Part shown: piece after piece, positions 17,190 to 25,739 of the stretch
Layout: the number at the start of each line of letters is the position of its first letter
How positions within the stretch are numbered: position 1 is the first letter of the stretch
DNA from: Listeria welshimeri serovar 6b str. SLCC5334
GTDB taxonomy: Bacteria > Bacillota > Bacilli > Lactobacillales > Listeriaceae
Direction: 5' to 3'
Assembly: GCF_000060285.1 (NCBI RefSeq)
Contig: NC_008555.1
Location: 930,001-994,000, forward strand
Length of the DNA: 64,000 nucleotides
Notes under the pieces: generated by a model
Database searches by the model: none
The model's input: the letters and a program-made list of their open reading frames with translations, nothing else
What the model was told of the DNA's origin: nothing
Position numbers and translations under genes: made by a program

Positions 17190-17936
17190 TTATTGCCATT
17201 CTTTAAATAATTCCTTAGAAGCTTTTTTATTTATTCCATCACTATTTTTAAGAAGTGAAAAAATCTTCTCTACAAGGTCAGGTACAAGTTTTCTACGGAA
17301 ATAAAGTAATTGATTTTCAAATAAACTATAAACAACCAAATTATAAGGGATTTCATTTTTTTCAAGCAAACCAATAAGCTTTTCTAAATACCATTTTTTA
17401 TCTGGATAATCTTCTAATAGTTCTAGTAGCTTTTTGGTTTTCTGAACATTACTCGAAGCAAGAATCTGCTCTAATTTTTTTGTTGGGAATTGTTCTGCGT
17501 AATCTGCTGGAAAAGGGCTAAAGTATAATAAACCTAAAAACTCAGCCATATTTTTCGCAACGACAAGCGTTTGTAATGTTTCAAAATCAACATATATAAT
17601 GCTTGGTTCTGACAGATTATCCGTATAAGAAAAGCCAAGATAACGTGATTCATCTCGGTGAAAAAAAACTTGTTTTCCTGCCAACTCAACTTCTTTTTGT
17701 TCAGGAATGTCTGTTAGTAATTCATCTAAACTAGCCAAATAATAAATTTCTCCAAAATCAAGTCCGTAAGATGTTGGCTCAGAAGTTGGAAAATGATTTT
17801 TTCGAATCAGTCCACCATTTTGTATTAATAGTAATCGTTTATACTCAGTTGGCAAAATGAAACCAATCGCAAGTTCTTTTTCCTGAATCGCAAGTTCAGT
17901 CGCCGCCTTATTCTGATTTTCTACCCAAATTGTCAT
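17190..17936 (-). CDS. SMI1/KNR4-like protein
   Basis: About 248 residues. The N-terminal 130 residues look like a SMI1/KNR4 fold (LAIGFILPTEYKRLLLIQNGG is the usual opening, followed by YLGFSYTDN and a terminal hydrophobic helix MAEFLGLLYF). The rest is helical and Lys/Leu rich, without a recognised domain. SMI1 proteins occur as toxin immunity proteins and in housekeeping roles; there is no toxin gene nearby, so an immunity role is not supported. The ATG at 17936 is preferred to the TTG at 17945, which abuts the GGAGGAG. Confidence 0.7.
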   Translation of the reverse strand: MTIWVENQNKAATELAIQEKELAIGFILPTEYKRLLLIQNGGLIRKNHFPTSEPTSYGLDFGEIYYLASLDELLTDIPEQKEVELAGKQVFFHRDESRYLGFSYTDNLSEPSIIYVDFETLQTLVVAKNMAEFLGLLYFSPFPADYAEQFPTKKLEQILASSNVQKTKKLLELLEDYPDKKWYLEKLIGLLEKNEIPYNLVVYSLFENQLLYFRRKLVPDLVEKIFSLLKNSDGINKKASKELFKEWQ

Positions 17937-17990
17937 CAGCTTCAACTCCTCCCTATATTATCCTAAAAAATGCGTAATAGCGCAAATAAA

Positions 17991-18024
17991 AGAACATAAC
18001 TAGAAATTATTCTAGCTATGCTCC
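17991..18024 (-). terminator. Terminator after the HSP90-TPR operon
   Basis: On the minus strand GCATAGCTAGAA / TTTCTAGTTATGT pair with a few G-U positions, then TTCTTTT. Confidence 0.6.
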
Positions 18025-18028
18025 AAAG

Positions 18029-19000
18029 TTATTTATTCAAAAGATCTTGATAATAATTATTTCCATTACGAGCGTCAAACTTCGCGGTTAAAGCTTTTGT
18101 CATTTCAATTAAATCAGCTTCTTTTTCCCGGTCGAAAAGGGGATAGGCTGCTTGTAAGAATATAAGACGGTCTAAACCATTCTTGGCTTGAAGAACGATT
18201 TCTAGATTGGTATTAATGACTTCTCGTGCTTTCTCCGTTTGATTAGTAAGAACTAAATATTTCAGTAATTGACCAAGCGGCGTAAGTAAGGAACTTTGTT
18301 TTTCAACAAGAGGATAACCTTTATCAAAACATTCTTGCGCCATTTTTTCATTACCCAGTGTTAAATAAGCAAGCGCCATATCTCCGTATGTGAAATGTGG
18401 GACCTTTGCACAAAGCTGTTTCCCTTCAATAATCGGTTTTGCTGTTTTCTCGGCTGTTTCATAATCTTGAATAAAGCAAAAATAATGAACTTGAACACTT
18501 GTTTCGCAAGCAGGGCAATCATTTAAATAATCTCCTTTTGTTGTACTCCACTTTTCAAATAGTTCTTTTGCTTTCTCTACATCCCCCATACTCATTGCAG
18601 CGAGCGTGCATACTTTATAATAAGGTCGAAGGGAATAATTTTGTTGTTCAAACTTTTCTTTCATATCATTCAACAGTCCGTCGATTTGTGCTTTTGATAC
18701 CTCGTCAAATGTTGGAACATAGTAACATATCCATTTATATTGCCAAAAAAGGTTATCAGTGTCAATATAGTAGTCACTATCTACATCTTCCCATTTCTTG
18801 ATTAACCAGCTAAAAGCTTGTAGTTGCTTCTTCGGTAAACCCACCGTTAGGCACGTATCAATCAACATTTCGCGCGCTTCAATACCATCTTCAATATTAT
18901 TATATAAATCTGCACCAGCAATAATTCGTTCTAATACTTTTACTTTTTCAGGCGTATCATCCATTCCCCATACTGATTCTAAATCATTTAAATAATCCAT
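18029..19000 (-). CDS. TPR-type helical repeat protein
   Basis: A 323-residue soluble protein made of helical hairpins that read as tetratricopeptide-like repeats (for example MALAYLTLGNEKMAQECFDKGYPLVE). A cysteine pair occurs in DCPACET. It starts 11 bases after the stop of the HSP90-like gene and shares its transcript. TPR proteins commonly act as HSP90 co-chaperones in eukaryotes; a similar partnership here is suggested only by the gene order. Confidence 0.75.
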   Translation of the reverse strand: MDYLNDLESVWGMDDTPEKVKVLERIIAGADLYNNIEDGIEAREMLIDTCLTVGLPKKQLQAFSWLIKKWEDVDSDYYIDTDNLFWQYKWICYYVPTFDEVSKAQIDGLLNDMKEKFEQQNYSLRPYYKVCTLAAMSMGDVEKAKELFEKWSTTKGDYLNDCPACETSVQVHYFCFIQDYETAEKTAKPIIEGKQLCAKVPHFTYGDMALAYLTLGNEKMAQECFDKGYPLVEKQSSLLTPLGQLLKYLVLTNQTEKAREVINTNLEIVLQAKNGLDRLIFLQAAYPLFDREKEADLIEMTKALTAKFDARNGNNYYQDLLNK

Positions 19001-19011
19001 TTTTCATCCTC

Positions 19012-20817
19012 CTATAGCATTTCTAAGATTCTTAGCATATTTTGATTCATTAACTGCATTTCTTTACGTTTTAGTGGATAATGTCCTAAAAGCAAGGCTT
19101 GAATATATAGAACATTTACAATTACAGATAATTCGTCAATAGATTTATCCGAAGTGAACAGTTTTTTTATCAACTCGTTATCTAAATTTAAATATAAATG
19201 AGCAATCGGGGCAGGTTCTTGTTCTTTTTGAATACTCTCTAAAATATCACTAAAAACAGAACTAGTTTCTTCTACCGCACGTTCTAAATCACGCGATGCT
19301 TGTGTTGCAACAGAATGAATGAAAATAATTGGTAAATCGGTCGGTTCAAAGTGTTTAATCATCACATCAGCATCAAATTCAGCCATCATCATATTCATTT
19401 CTGCCAAAATAGAGCCATAAGATTTTTCTTCTTCAGCAGTCATTGGGAGCAATTTATCGGTCATTTCTTCTGGTTGAATTAAAATGAATTTAGTCCCTTC
19501 CACCAAGGAGGTTAACTGGCCTAAAATAGGTGCATCATAGGAATAACCACCATTAATAAGCGTCATGCCACTAGATCTCGCAATATCAGTTATTTGTCTA
19601 AAATCATCCACAGAGAAAGTATAATAAATGACTTCATTTTCTTTGATTATGTCGCCTAGTTTTTCTTCACCATTTAGTGTTCGAAACGGAAGATAAGAAT
19701 AAATTAATTTTAAAAATGGCATATCTTCACTTGCCAGCGCTTTAAAACCAAGATAATGTTTTGCTAGTAATTTTGTAAGAGCCTCTTCAGAAAGGGTTTC
19801 AATCCCTTTTTTCAGCGCTTCTCCAAGCTCTTTCGCAACAGTTGTTAATCGCTCATTTTTATAAAAAGCTTCACGCGAGGCAACTGGTTGCAGTTCATCT
19901 GTCCAGAGTACGCATTTAGCAAAGAAAGACCAATCAGGCAAAATATTATTTGCTTCATTTGTGACATACATATTATTTAAAAATACGGTATGTTTACGAA
20001 TAGCACTCATTTGAACCGCATGAGGAATCATGTACGCAATTCCGAACGTTCTTCCAGATTCATTCGCAATTAAAAAATAATCTTGAAATTGAGTTCCAAG
20101 GATATATTCACCGTACTTAATAATTTCCTCTTTCGGAAGGCTAAACAAAGTATCTTTATCAGAAAATTGTTTGGTCCAGCTATTAATATTTTCTTCTAAA
20201 CCATTCATTTCTACTATTATATTGTTTTCTAACGATGATCCATATTTTTTCAACGTGTTAATCAAATCTTCTACATTCTCGCATTCGGGATGTTCTTCCA
20301 GCCCATTTCGTAAGCGTAAATAAACCTGTGTGCCAGAGGGGCGTGTTTCGGTCTCAATTTTACGTACAGAATAAGTACCATCTGCTTTCCCACGCCACTC
20401 AGTTGTTGCACTAGTTTTTTGCGAAGTAGAAATCATCACAATCTCATCACTCACAATAAAACAAGATAGTAGCCCAATGCCAAATCGACCAATAAAATCA
20501 TTTGTATCTTGACCTTCAAAGCTTTTTTCGCCTTTCGATGAATTAGCGATAGTGGCAAGAAAATCATGGACTTCTTCTTCCGTTAAACCGATTCCATTAT
20601 CTTCTAAAATTAATGTTTTTTTACCTATTTGACCAGTTAAAGAAACATGAATTTGTCCATTTAAAGCGGGTTCTATCTTTTTCCTTGCACGAATCGCATC
20701 TGTCGCATTTTGCAATAATTCGCGAATATAAACATCTTTTTCGTCATAAAGGTGATTTGAAAGAATATCAATCATACCTGCTAAATTCACCTGAAAACGA
20801 TGGGGTTGATTTTTCAT
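19012..20817 (-). CDS. HSP90/HtpG-family protein (divergent)
   Basis: A 601-residue ATP-dependent chaperone homologue. The GHKL ATPase motifs are intact: ELLQNATDA (Glu and Asn of the pocket, about residues 34-42), LEDNGIGLTEEE and FIGRFGIGLLSC. The middle domain has VFLNNMYV and the segment LQPVASREAF, which corresponds to the conserved catalytic-arginine loop LPLNVSRE of HtpG. The C-terminal third diverges strongly from classical HtpG. RBS AGGAGG. It heads an operon with the TPR gene. Annotated HtpG-like in Listeria as I recall; whether it is the general HtpG or a specialised paralogue is open. Confidence 0.85.
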   Translation of the reverse strand: MKNQPHRFQVNLAGMIDILSNHLYDEKDVYIRELLQNATDAIRARKKIEPALNGQIHVSLTGQIGKKTLILEDNGIGLTEEEVHDFLATIANSSKGEKSFEGQDTNDFIGRFGIGLLSCFIVSDEIVMISTSQKTSATTEWRGKADGTYSVRKIETETRPSGTQVYLRLRNGLEEHPECENVEDLINTLKKYGSSLENNIIVEMNGLEENINSWTKQFSDKDTLFSLPKEEIIKYGEYILGTQFQDYFLIANESGRTFGIAYMIPHAVQMSAIRKHTVFLNNMYVTNEANNILPDWSFFAKCVLWTDELQPVASREAFYKNERLTTVAKELGEALKKGIETLSEEALTKLLAKHYLGFKALASEDMPFLKLIYSYLPFRTLNGEEKLGDIIKENEVIYYTFSVDDFRQITDIARSSGMTLINGGYSYDAPILGQLTSLVEGTKFILIQPEEMTDKLLPMTAEEEKSYGSILAEMNMMMAEFDADVMIKHFEPTDLPIIFIHSVATQASRDLERAVEETSSVFSDILESIQKEQEPAPIAHLYLNLDNELIKKLFTSDKSIDELSVIVNVLYIQALLLGHYPLKRKEMQLMNQNMLRILEML

Positions 20818-20946
20818 CGTTTATCCTCCTAGTTGTATAAATCTACTTTTTATTCTATCATAAAAGAAAAGAGATATAATGAGAAAGCAGTAATAAATGT
20901 TTAAGAAATTGTGTGAGTGGTAAATACTTTGTGATGGTTTCCACAC

Positions 20947-20975
20947 TGGACATTAGGGTGGGAATAGATTATACT
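20947..20975 (+). promoter_or_regulatory. Sigma-A promoter of fri
   Basis: TGGACA (20947-20952), 17 bases, TATACT (20970-20975), immediately before the PerR-type operator. Confidence 0.75.
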
Positions 20976-20985
20976 TATTATTAAG

Positions 20986-21000
20986 TGATAATCATTATAA
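20986..21000 (+). promoter_or_regulatory. PerR box (Fur-family operator) of fri
   Basis: TGATAATCATTATAA differs from the PerR consensus TTATAATNATTATAA at one position. It lies just after the -10 box, at the expected transcript start. PerR control of fri is established in L. monocytogenes as I recall. Confidence 0.8.
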
Positions 21001-21018
21001 AATAGGAGGAAGATAATT

Positions 21019-21489
21019 ATGAAAACAATCAACTCAGTAGACACAAAGGAATTTTTGAATCACCAAGTAGCGAATTTAAACGTATTTACAGTAAAGATTC
21101 ATCAAATTCATTGGTATATGAGAGGCCACAACTTCTTCACTTTACATGAAAAAATGGATGATTTATATAGCGAATTTGGTGAACAAATGGATGAAGTAGC
21201 AGAACGCTTAATCGCTATTGGCGGAAGTCCATTCTCCACTTTAAAAGAATTTTTAGAAAATGCGAGTGTAGAAGAAGCACCTTATACTAAACCTAAAACA
21301 ATGGATCAACTAATGGAAGACCTAGTTGGTACATTAGAATTACTTAGAGACGAATATCACCAAGGTATTGAGCTAACTGACAAAGAAGGCGACAACGTAA
21401 CAAACGATATGTTAATTGCTTTCAAAGCTAGCATTGATAAACATATCTGGATGTTCAAAGCATTCTTAGGAAAAGCTCCATTAGAATAA
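21019..21489 (+). CDS. fri: Dps-type ferritin-like protein Fri
   Basis: Forms a 12-subunit shell that oxidises Fe(II) with peroxide and stores iron, protecting against oxidative stress. The 156 residues have the ferroxidase ligands in order: His in HQIHWYMRGH, a second His shortly after, then Asp and Glu in MDDLYSEFGEQMDE. This matches Listeria ferritin Fri (Dps family) in length and sequence. RBS ATAGGAGGAAG. Regulated by a sigma-A promoter with a PerR box; a poor sigma-B-like match also overlaps. Confidence 0.96.
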   Translation: MKTINSVDTKEFLNHQVANLNVFTVKIHQIHWYMRGHNFFTLHEKMDDLYSEFGEQMDEVAERLIAIGGSPFSTLKEFLENASVEEAPYTKPKTMDQLMEDLVGTLELLRDEYHQGIELTDKEGDNVTNDMLIAFKASIDKHIWMFKAFLGKAPLE

Positions 21490-21496
21490 AATAAAT

Positions 21497-21535
21497 CAAA
21501 AACTGTGTGGAATTTCGTTCCGCACAGTTTTTTTA
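21497..21535 (+). terminator. Terminator after fri
   Basis: AAACTGTGTGGAA / TTCCGCACAGTTT stem with a TTTCG loop and a T-run. Confidence 0.88.
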
Positions 21536-21729
21536 TACAATTCTGTTATAGTACAATATCCTTATTTTTAATTTGTTTTAATACAATATGGTTTAGATTT
21601 TCTTGAAAAGAGGTATATTATCTTCATAACAAAAAGCAGAAAAAGTGAAATTTAATGTAAAATCTGCTATTCTTTATTAATAATCTTGACGAACATTCGT
21701 ATAAAAAATGGAAACGAGGAGTGAAAAGT

Positions 21730-22032
21730 ATGAATATCGATGTAACGGACCAAGCAAATAAATGGTTTCATGATGAATTTGATGTGACAAGTGGCAACGG
21801 AATCCGACTTTTTGCCAAGTATGGTGGTTCTAACAGTTCCTTGCATCCTGGTTTCTCTATCGGTTTAAGCGCCGAAAAGCCACAAGAAGCAGCAGTGGCC
21901 GAGAAGAAAGATGATTTAGTTTTCTTCATTGAAGATCATGATTATTGGTATTTTAAAGACCATGATTGGAAAATTGACTATGAACCAAAAACGGAAGAAG
22001 TATCCTTTTCCTTTAAAGAAAAAGTGAAATGA
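21730..22032 (+). CDS. HesB/YneR-family iron-sulfur-type small protein
   Basis: A 100-residue protein of the HesB-like (YneR) family. The pattern DQANKWFHDEF, GIRLFAKYGG and DLVFFIEDHDYWYF matches it, but the cysteines of true A-type Fe-S carriers are absent, as in other YneR proteins. The GTG at 21721 lies on the GAGGAG site itself, so the ATG at 21730 is the start. The gene stands alone with a downstream hairpin. Function is not established. Confidence 0.82.
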   Translation: MNIDVTDQANKWFHDEFDVTSGNGIRLFAKYGGSNSSLHPGFSIGLSAEKPQEAAVAEKKDDLVFFIEDHDYWYFKDHDWKIDYEPKTEEVSFSFKEKVK

Positions 22033-22046
22033 GTCCAATATAAATT

Positions 22047-22086
22047 GCCGCGTGTAATCGTTATGATTCCATGCGGTTTTTATTTT
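22047..22086 (+). terminator. Terminator after the HesB-like gene
   Basis: GCCGCGTGTAATC / GATTCCATGCGGT stem with imperfect pairing and a T-rich tail. Confidence 0.7.
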
Positions 22087-22147
22087 AAAAAAGCCTTTAC
22101 TGTTTCTTGTTCCTTTGCTATTCTACTTAGAGAGCAGGAGGAGTAAC

Positions 22148-23278
22148 ATGATAAAGAAATTAGTAATTGGTATAAGTTTAATCGCAATATTCTTAAGTGG
22201 TTGTAGTATGTCAGAACCATCTTCAAAAACATCCACTATAACCGAAAAAACATTAAATGGTGCAAGTTTTACTTTTTTTGACGTTGGTCAAGGAGATAGC
22301 ACGCTTATTCAAGCAAAAGATGGCACAACAGTGTTAATTGACACCGGACGACAAGACGATGACCGGATTTTGAGTTATTTAAAAGAAGCAAAGATAAAGA
22401 AGATAGATTTGCTTTTACTGACACACCCGCATGCGGACCATATTGGAAATGCAGACAAAGTGATTGCTACATATAAACCGAAAGAAATTTGGATGGATGG
22501 CTTAACTTTTTCCAGTAGTATTTATGAAAAAGTAATTGATGCCGCATTAGCTTCAGATGCGAAATATAAAGAACCAAGACGTGGTGACAAAGCAACTTTC
22601 GGACCTTTTAATTTAGAAGTTTTAAGCCCAGATAAATTGGAAAATGATGCCAATAATGATTCTATCGCAGTAAAAATAACCTATAAAGATATTTCTGCCA
22701 TTTTTACTGGGGACGCAGAAAAAGGACGCGAAAAAGAAGTAGTAGATAGTGGCGCCAATCTAGAAGCAGATATTTTGGACTTAGGACACCATGGTTCTTC
22801 TACATCGAATCAACCATTTTTTCTTGATAAAATAAAACCACAAGTGGCTGTGTATTCTGCAGAAATGGCAAATAGTTACGGTCATCCGCATGTAGAGGTA
22901 TTGGAATGGTTGAAAGAACGCGATATTAAAACCTATGGAACAGATGTTAACGGAACAGTTATTATTGAAACGGATGGCGAGAAACTACATGTTCAAACCG
23001 AAAAATCAGGTATACCAAAAGCAGGTAGCAGCTACAATAAAGAAAATAGCACACAAAAAACAGAAGATGCAACCTCCGAAGAATTACCAGAAAGTATTAA
23101 TTTGAACGCTGCCACAAGTGAAGAATTACAATTATTACCACTCATTGGACCAGCTCTTGCAGAAAAAATTATTGCAGAGCGTCCATATCAATCCATAGAT
23201 GAATTAAAAAAAATTAACGGCATTGGCGATGGTATCGTTCGTCAAATAAAAGAACAAGGCATTGCCGTAACGAAGTAG
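22148..23278 (+). CDS. Lipoprotein with ComEC-type metallo-hydrolase and ComEA-type HhH domains
   Basis: A 376-residue lipoprotein (lipobox LSGCSM, cysteine about residue 19). Residues about 40-285 are the metallo-beta-lactamase domain of ComEC-like proteins: DVGQGDSTLIQ, LLTHPHADHIGNA (metal site), FTGDAEKGRE and LGHHGSST. After a Ser/Thr/Glu linker, residues about 310-370 form two helix-hairpin-helix motifs like ComEA (INLNAATSEELQLLPLIGP, then INGIGDGIV). The ATG at 22148 follows GCAGGAGGAG; an in-frame ATG upstream has no site. It is a fusion of two DNA-uptake domains on an extracellular lipoprotein, without the ComEC channel. It is followed by a DUF3006 gene in the same operon. Confidence 0.88.
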   Translation: MIKKLVIGISLIAIFLSGCSMSEPSSKTSTITEKTLNGASFTFFDVGQGDSTLIQAKDGTTVLIDTGRQDDDRILSYLKEAKIKKIDLLLLTHPHADHIGNADKVIATYKPKEIWMDGLTFSSSIYEKVIDAALASDAKYKEPRRGDKATFGPFNLEVLSPDKLENDANNDSIAVKITYKDISAIFTGDAEKGREKEVVDSGANLEADILDLGHHGSSTSNQPFFLDKIKPQVAVYSAEMANSYGHPHVEVLEWLKERDIKTYGTDVNGTVIIETDGEKLHVQTEKSGIPKAGSSYNKENSTQKTEDATSEELPESINLNAATSEELQLLPLIGPALAEKIIAERPYQSIDELKKINGIGDGIVRQIKEQGIAVTK

Positions 23279-23287
23279 GTGATTAGG

Positions 23288-23515
23288 GTGAAAAAGGCAA
23301 TTTTAGATCGTGTGGAAGATGGAAAAGCAGTTTTTTTGTTAGAACCTGACCAAACAGAATGGCAAGTAGACAAAGAAAAACTTGATTCATCCATAAAAGA
23401 AGGGGATATTGTCACTATTTCAGAAACTAATGAAATAATGAAACACCCCCAGGAAACAGAAGAAATGAAAAATAGGATTGCTGAAAAGTTAGAAAAACTA
23501 AGAAATAGAAACTGA
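23288..23515 (+). CDS. DUF3006 family protein
   Basis: A 75-residue protein. The opening KKAILDRVEDGKAVFLLEPD is the DUF3006 signature, followed by a small beta-rich domain and a charged tail. I choose the GTG at 23288 as start because the family begins MKKAILDR and a TAGGTG site lies upstream; the GTG at 23279 is the alternative. DUF3006 genes commonly sit beside the MBL lipoprotein gene, as here, so the two probably work together. Function unknown. Confidence 0.82.
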   Translation: MKKAILDRVEDGKAVFLLEPDQTEWQVDKEKLDSSIKEGDIVTISETNEIMKHPQETEEMKNRIAEKLEKLRNRN

Positions 23516-23660
23516 GAAAAACTTGTTTAAACTCTCATGAAATTATCATCTTTTTTTCAGCACATTCTTTTTTAGAAAAGTTATTATATCTTTAAGCTAA
23601 CAACAAGCAAAACATTTTCATTTCTTTCCCTTTTTAGAATGAAAATCCCAAACTCCCTTT

Positions 23661-23705
23661 TAACTAGTGCGGTTTACTCCCTTTTTCCGCACTAGTTTTT
23701 TTATG
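23661..23705 (+). terminator. Terminator between the DUF3006 and MFS genes
   Basis: AACTAGTGCGG / CCGCACTAGTT perfect 11-base stem with a T-run on the plus strand. Confidence 0.8.
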
Positions 23706-23713
23706 TGCAAAAA

Positions 23714-24931
23714 TCACTTTTTCTGTGAAAAGAGAAATTTATTGCGTCCAGCATCTAGGCCGCAATATAGCATGAGCAGGGTGATAGCGACTAGCACATA
23801 TAATGTCGGTTGCCAACTGCTGAGTGCATCATGTAAGGTACCAAATAATATTGGACCAGAAGCTGCGAATAAGTAACCAATGGATTGCGCCATTCCAGAT
23901 AAATCTGCTGATTCTGTAGCACTTGTAGTTCGCAAATTGAAGAACATCATCGAAAGACTAAACGACATCCCCGAACCAATCCCGTATAGGATGATTGAGA
24001 TAGATAAAATAAGTACATTGCCAGCAGCAAACATGATTCCAAAAATCCCAATCAAAAATAATGAAACCGAAATTCCAACAAGTAGTTGTTGATTTTTCAT
24101 TCGACCAGCTATTATTGGAATAATAAATGTAATTGGCATCACGGCGAATTGCATCAAAGAGAGCATCAAACCACTAGAAGTACTGGATAATCCTTGATCC
24201 GCTAAAATATTTGGTAACCAGGCAATCGAAATATAGTAAATGGCTGATTGGGACCCCATATATAAAGAAATTTTCCAAGCAAGCGGAGACTTCCAAACCG
24301 AAGTAGTAGCTAGGTGAGTGGCGATTTTTTCGGAGCTTCGTTGGTTATATTTTAACTGTGGTAGCCAAACAACTAACGCTAAAACGCCCAATATTGCCCA
24401 GAAAACCATGCTTCCGTGCCAGCTAAAACTGTTATTCATAGCTATTGGAACGGTTAATCCAGCTGCAAGTGCAGCGCATAAATTCATGGAAATAGAATAA
24501 ACTCCAGTCATTAACCCCAATTTAAATGGAAATTCCTTTTTAATTAAACTAGGTAAAATAACATTTCCTACCGCGATAGCAAGGCCAATCATAAAAGTTC
24601 CAACAAATAAGCTCATTTCTCCACCGAATGGTCGAAGCAGGCTACCAATAACGAGGGTTAGAAGTGCAATAAAAATAAGTATCTCTATTCCAAGCTTCCG
24701 ACTTAATTTAGATACAAATGGAGACAAACCTGCAAATGCAAGGAGAGGAATCGTTGTTAGTAGCCCCGCCATCGTATTAGATAAGTGTAAATCTGATTGA
24801 ATCATACCAAGGAGTGGACCTACAGAAGTAATTGGAGTCCGTAAGTTTGCAGCAATTAAAATAATTCCTATAATTAACATAACCTTACTTGAACGAGTAA
24901 GAATTTTTTCGTTGGTTAAATCTGAATTCAT
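23714..24931 (-). CDS. MFS transporter, CynX/NimT family
   Basis: A 405-residue protein with about 12 membrane helices. The N-terminal NLRTPITSVGPLLGMIQ and the CynX-type GLSPFVSKLSRKLG loop place it in the cyanate/nitroimidazole (CynX/NimT, YycB-like) subfamily. The substrate is unknown. Its start ATG overlaps the stop codon of the GntR-family gene by one base, so the regulator and transporter are co-translated and the regulator probably controls this transporter. Confidence 0.85.
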   Translation of the reverse strand: MNSDLTNEKILTRSSKVMLIIGIILIAANLRTPITSVGPLLGMIQSDLHLSNTMAGLLTTIPLLAFAGLSPFVSKLSRKLGIEILIFIALLTLVIGSLLRPFGGEMSLFVGTFMIGLAIAVGNVILPSLIKKEFPFKLGLMTGVYSISMNLCAALAAGLTVPIAMNNSFSWHGSMVFWAILGVLALVVWLPQLKYNQRSSEKIATHLATTSVWKSPLAWKISLYMGSQSAIYYISIAWLPNILADQGLSSTSSGLMLSLMQFAVMPITFIIPIIAGRMKNQQLLVGISVSLFLIGIFGIMFAAGNVLILSISIILYGIGSGMSFSLSMMFFNLRTTSATESADLSGMAQSIGYLFAASGPILFGTLHDALSSWQPTLYVLVAITLLMLYCGLDAGRNKFLFSQKK

Positions 24932-25617
24932 TAGTTATCTCCATTCTTTGCAGCAATTCGTTTAAATAAGGTAATATATTCCGTTACTTCTCGTGCCGCT
25001 TGTTCTTTATCACGTTTTTCAATTGCGGATACAAGAGCAGTATGGCCGCTATGAGTACTTTCTACAGGATTAATTTCTGTTGTACTTGTTATAGAAAACT
25101 GAATTTCCTCTAAAATATTTGCATACATATCAAGCAATAAATCATTATGAGAAGCTTTGACAATAGCTAAATGGAGCGCAGTATCAGCTTTTACAAACTC
25201 TTTTAAATCTCGTTTCTCTTTAGCAATATGACATAGTTTCATATACTTCTTCATGCTCTCTAAGTCTTCGTTTGTACGTCTTTCAGAAGCCAAAATTACA
25301 GCTTCACGATCTAATGCGTGGCGTATCTCAAGTATTTCTTGATTGGATGATTCGCGCACACGTTTTTGCATAATAGCATTTAACTCGCTATTATTTCTAA
25401 CAAAAGTACCATCACCTTGTTTTGTTTCGAGTAAGCCGATATGAGCCAAAGCCCGAATCGCCTCTCGAAGCGTATTACGACTAATTCCAAAATTCGACAT
25501 CAAATCTGCTTCTTTTGGAATTTTTTCACCGATTTTCCATGTTCCATTAGTAATCTCGGCTTTTATTTGGTCGTAAACTTGCTCAGCTAGAGATTTACGT
25601 TCAATCTTTTCTACCAT
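24931..25617 (-). CDS. GntR/FadR-family transcriptional regulator
   Basis: A 228-residue regulator. The winged helix is at residues about 5-70 (LAEQVYDQIKAEITNGTWKI, ISRNTLREAIRALAHIGLLE), followed by an all-helical FCD ligand domain with Asp/His metal-type residues (EIRHALDREAVILA, DTALHLAIV). The open frame extends further upstream, but AAAGGAGTGAATAAT puts the start at the ATG at 25617. It precedes and overlaps the MFS transporter gene. The ligand is not known, probably the transported acid or a relative. Confidence 0.88.
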   Translation of the reverse strand: MVEKIERKSLAEQVYDQIKAEITNGTWKIGEKIPKEADLMSNFGISRNTLREAIRALAHIGLLETKQGDGTFVRNNSELNAIMQKRVRESSNQEILEIRHALDREAVILASERRTNEDLESMKKYMKLCHIAKEKRDLKEFVKADTALHLAIVKASHNDLLLDMYANILEEIQFSITSTTEINPVESTHSGHTALVSAIEKRDKEQAAREVTEYITLFKRIAAKNGDN

Positions 25618-25657
25618 ATTATTCACTCCTTTTATTAAAGGTAGGATGATTGGTTCT

Positions 25658-25686
25658 ATTTTACAGAAGAAAGATTTATTTGTAAA
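25658..25686 (-). promoter_or_regulatory. Sigma-A promoter of the GntR-MFS operon
   Basis: On the minus strand TTTACA (25686-25681), 17 bases, TAAAAT (25663-25658). It overlaps the region upstream of the divergent AI-2E-family gene. Confidence 0.7.
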
Positions 25687-25739
25687 CCTTATTTGCCAAA
25701 AATGTGATAAAATGAGAAAAGAAAAGGGTTGGTGAGGAA

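Noticed and set aside
17190-17936. SMI1-like gene as toxin immunity protein
   Set aside because: No LXG, WXG or other toxin gene is adjacent, and the neighbours are housekeeping-type genes.
20937-20965. Sigma-B promoter for fri
   Set aside because: The GTTT/GGGAAT boxes are there but 17 bases apart and the -35 is poor; mentioned as a possibility only, not listed as a feature.
21690-21705. SOS/LexA-like GAACATTCG before the HesB-like gene
   Set aside because: Only one half matches; the second GTTC arm is missing.
23611-23645. ATTTTCATT / AATGAAAAT inverted repeat after the DUF3006 gene
   Set aside because: AT-rich, weak stem without a T-run; the true terminator is the GC-containing hairpin at 23661.
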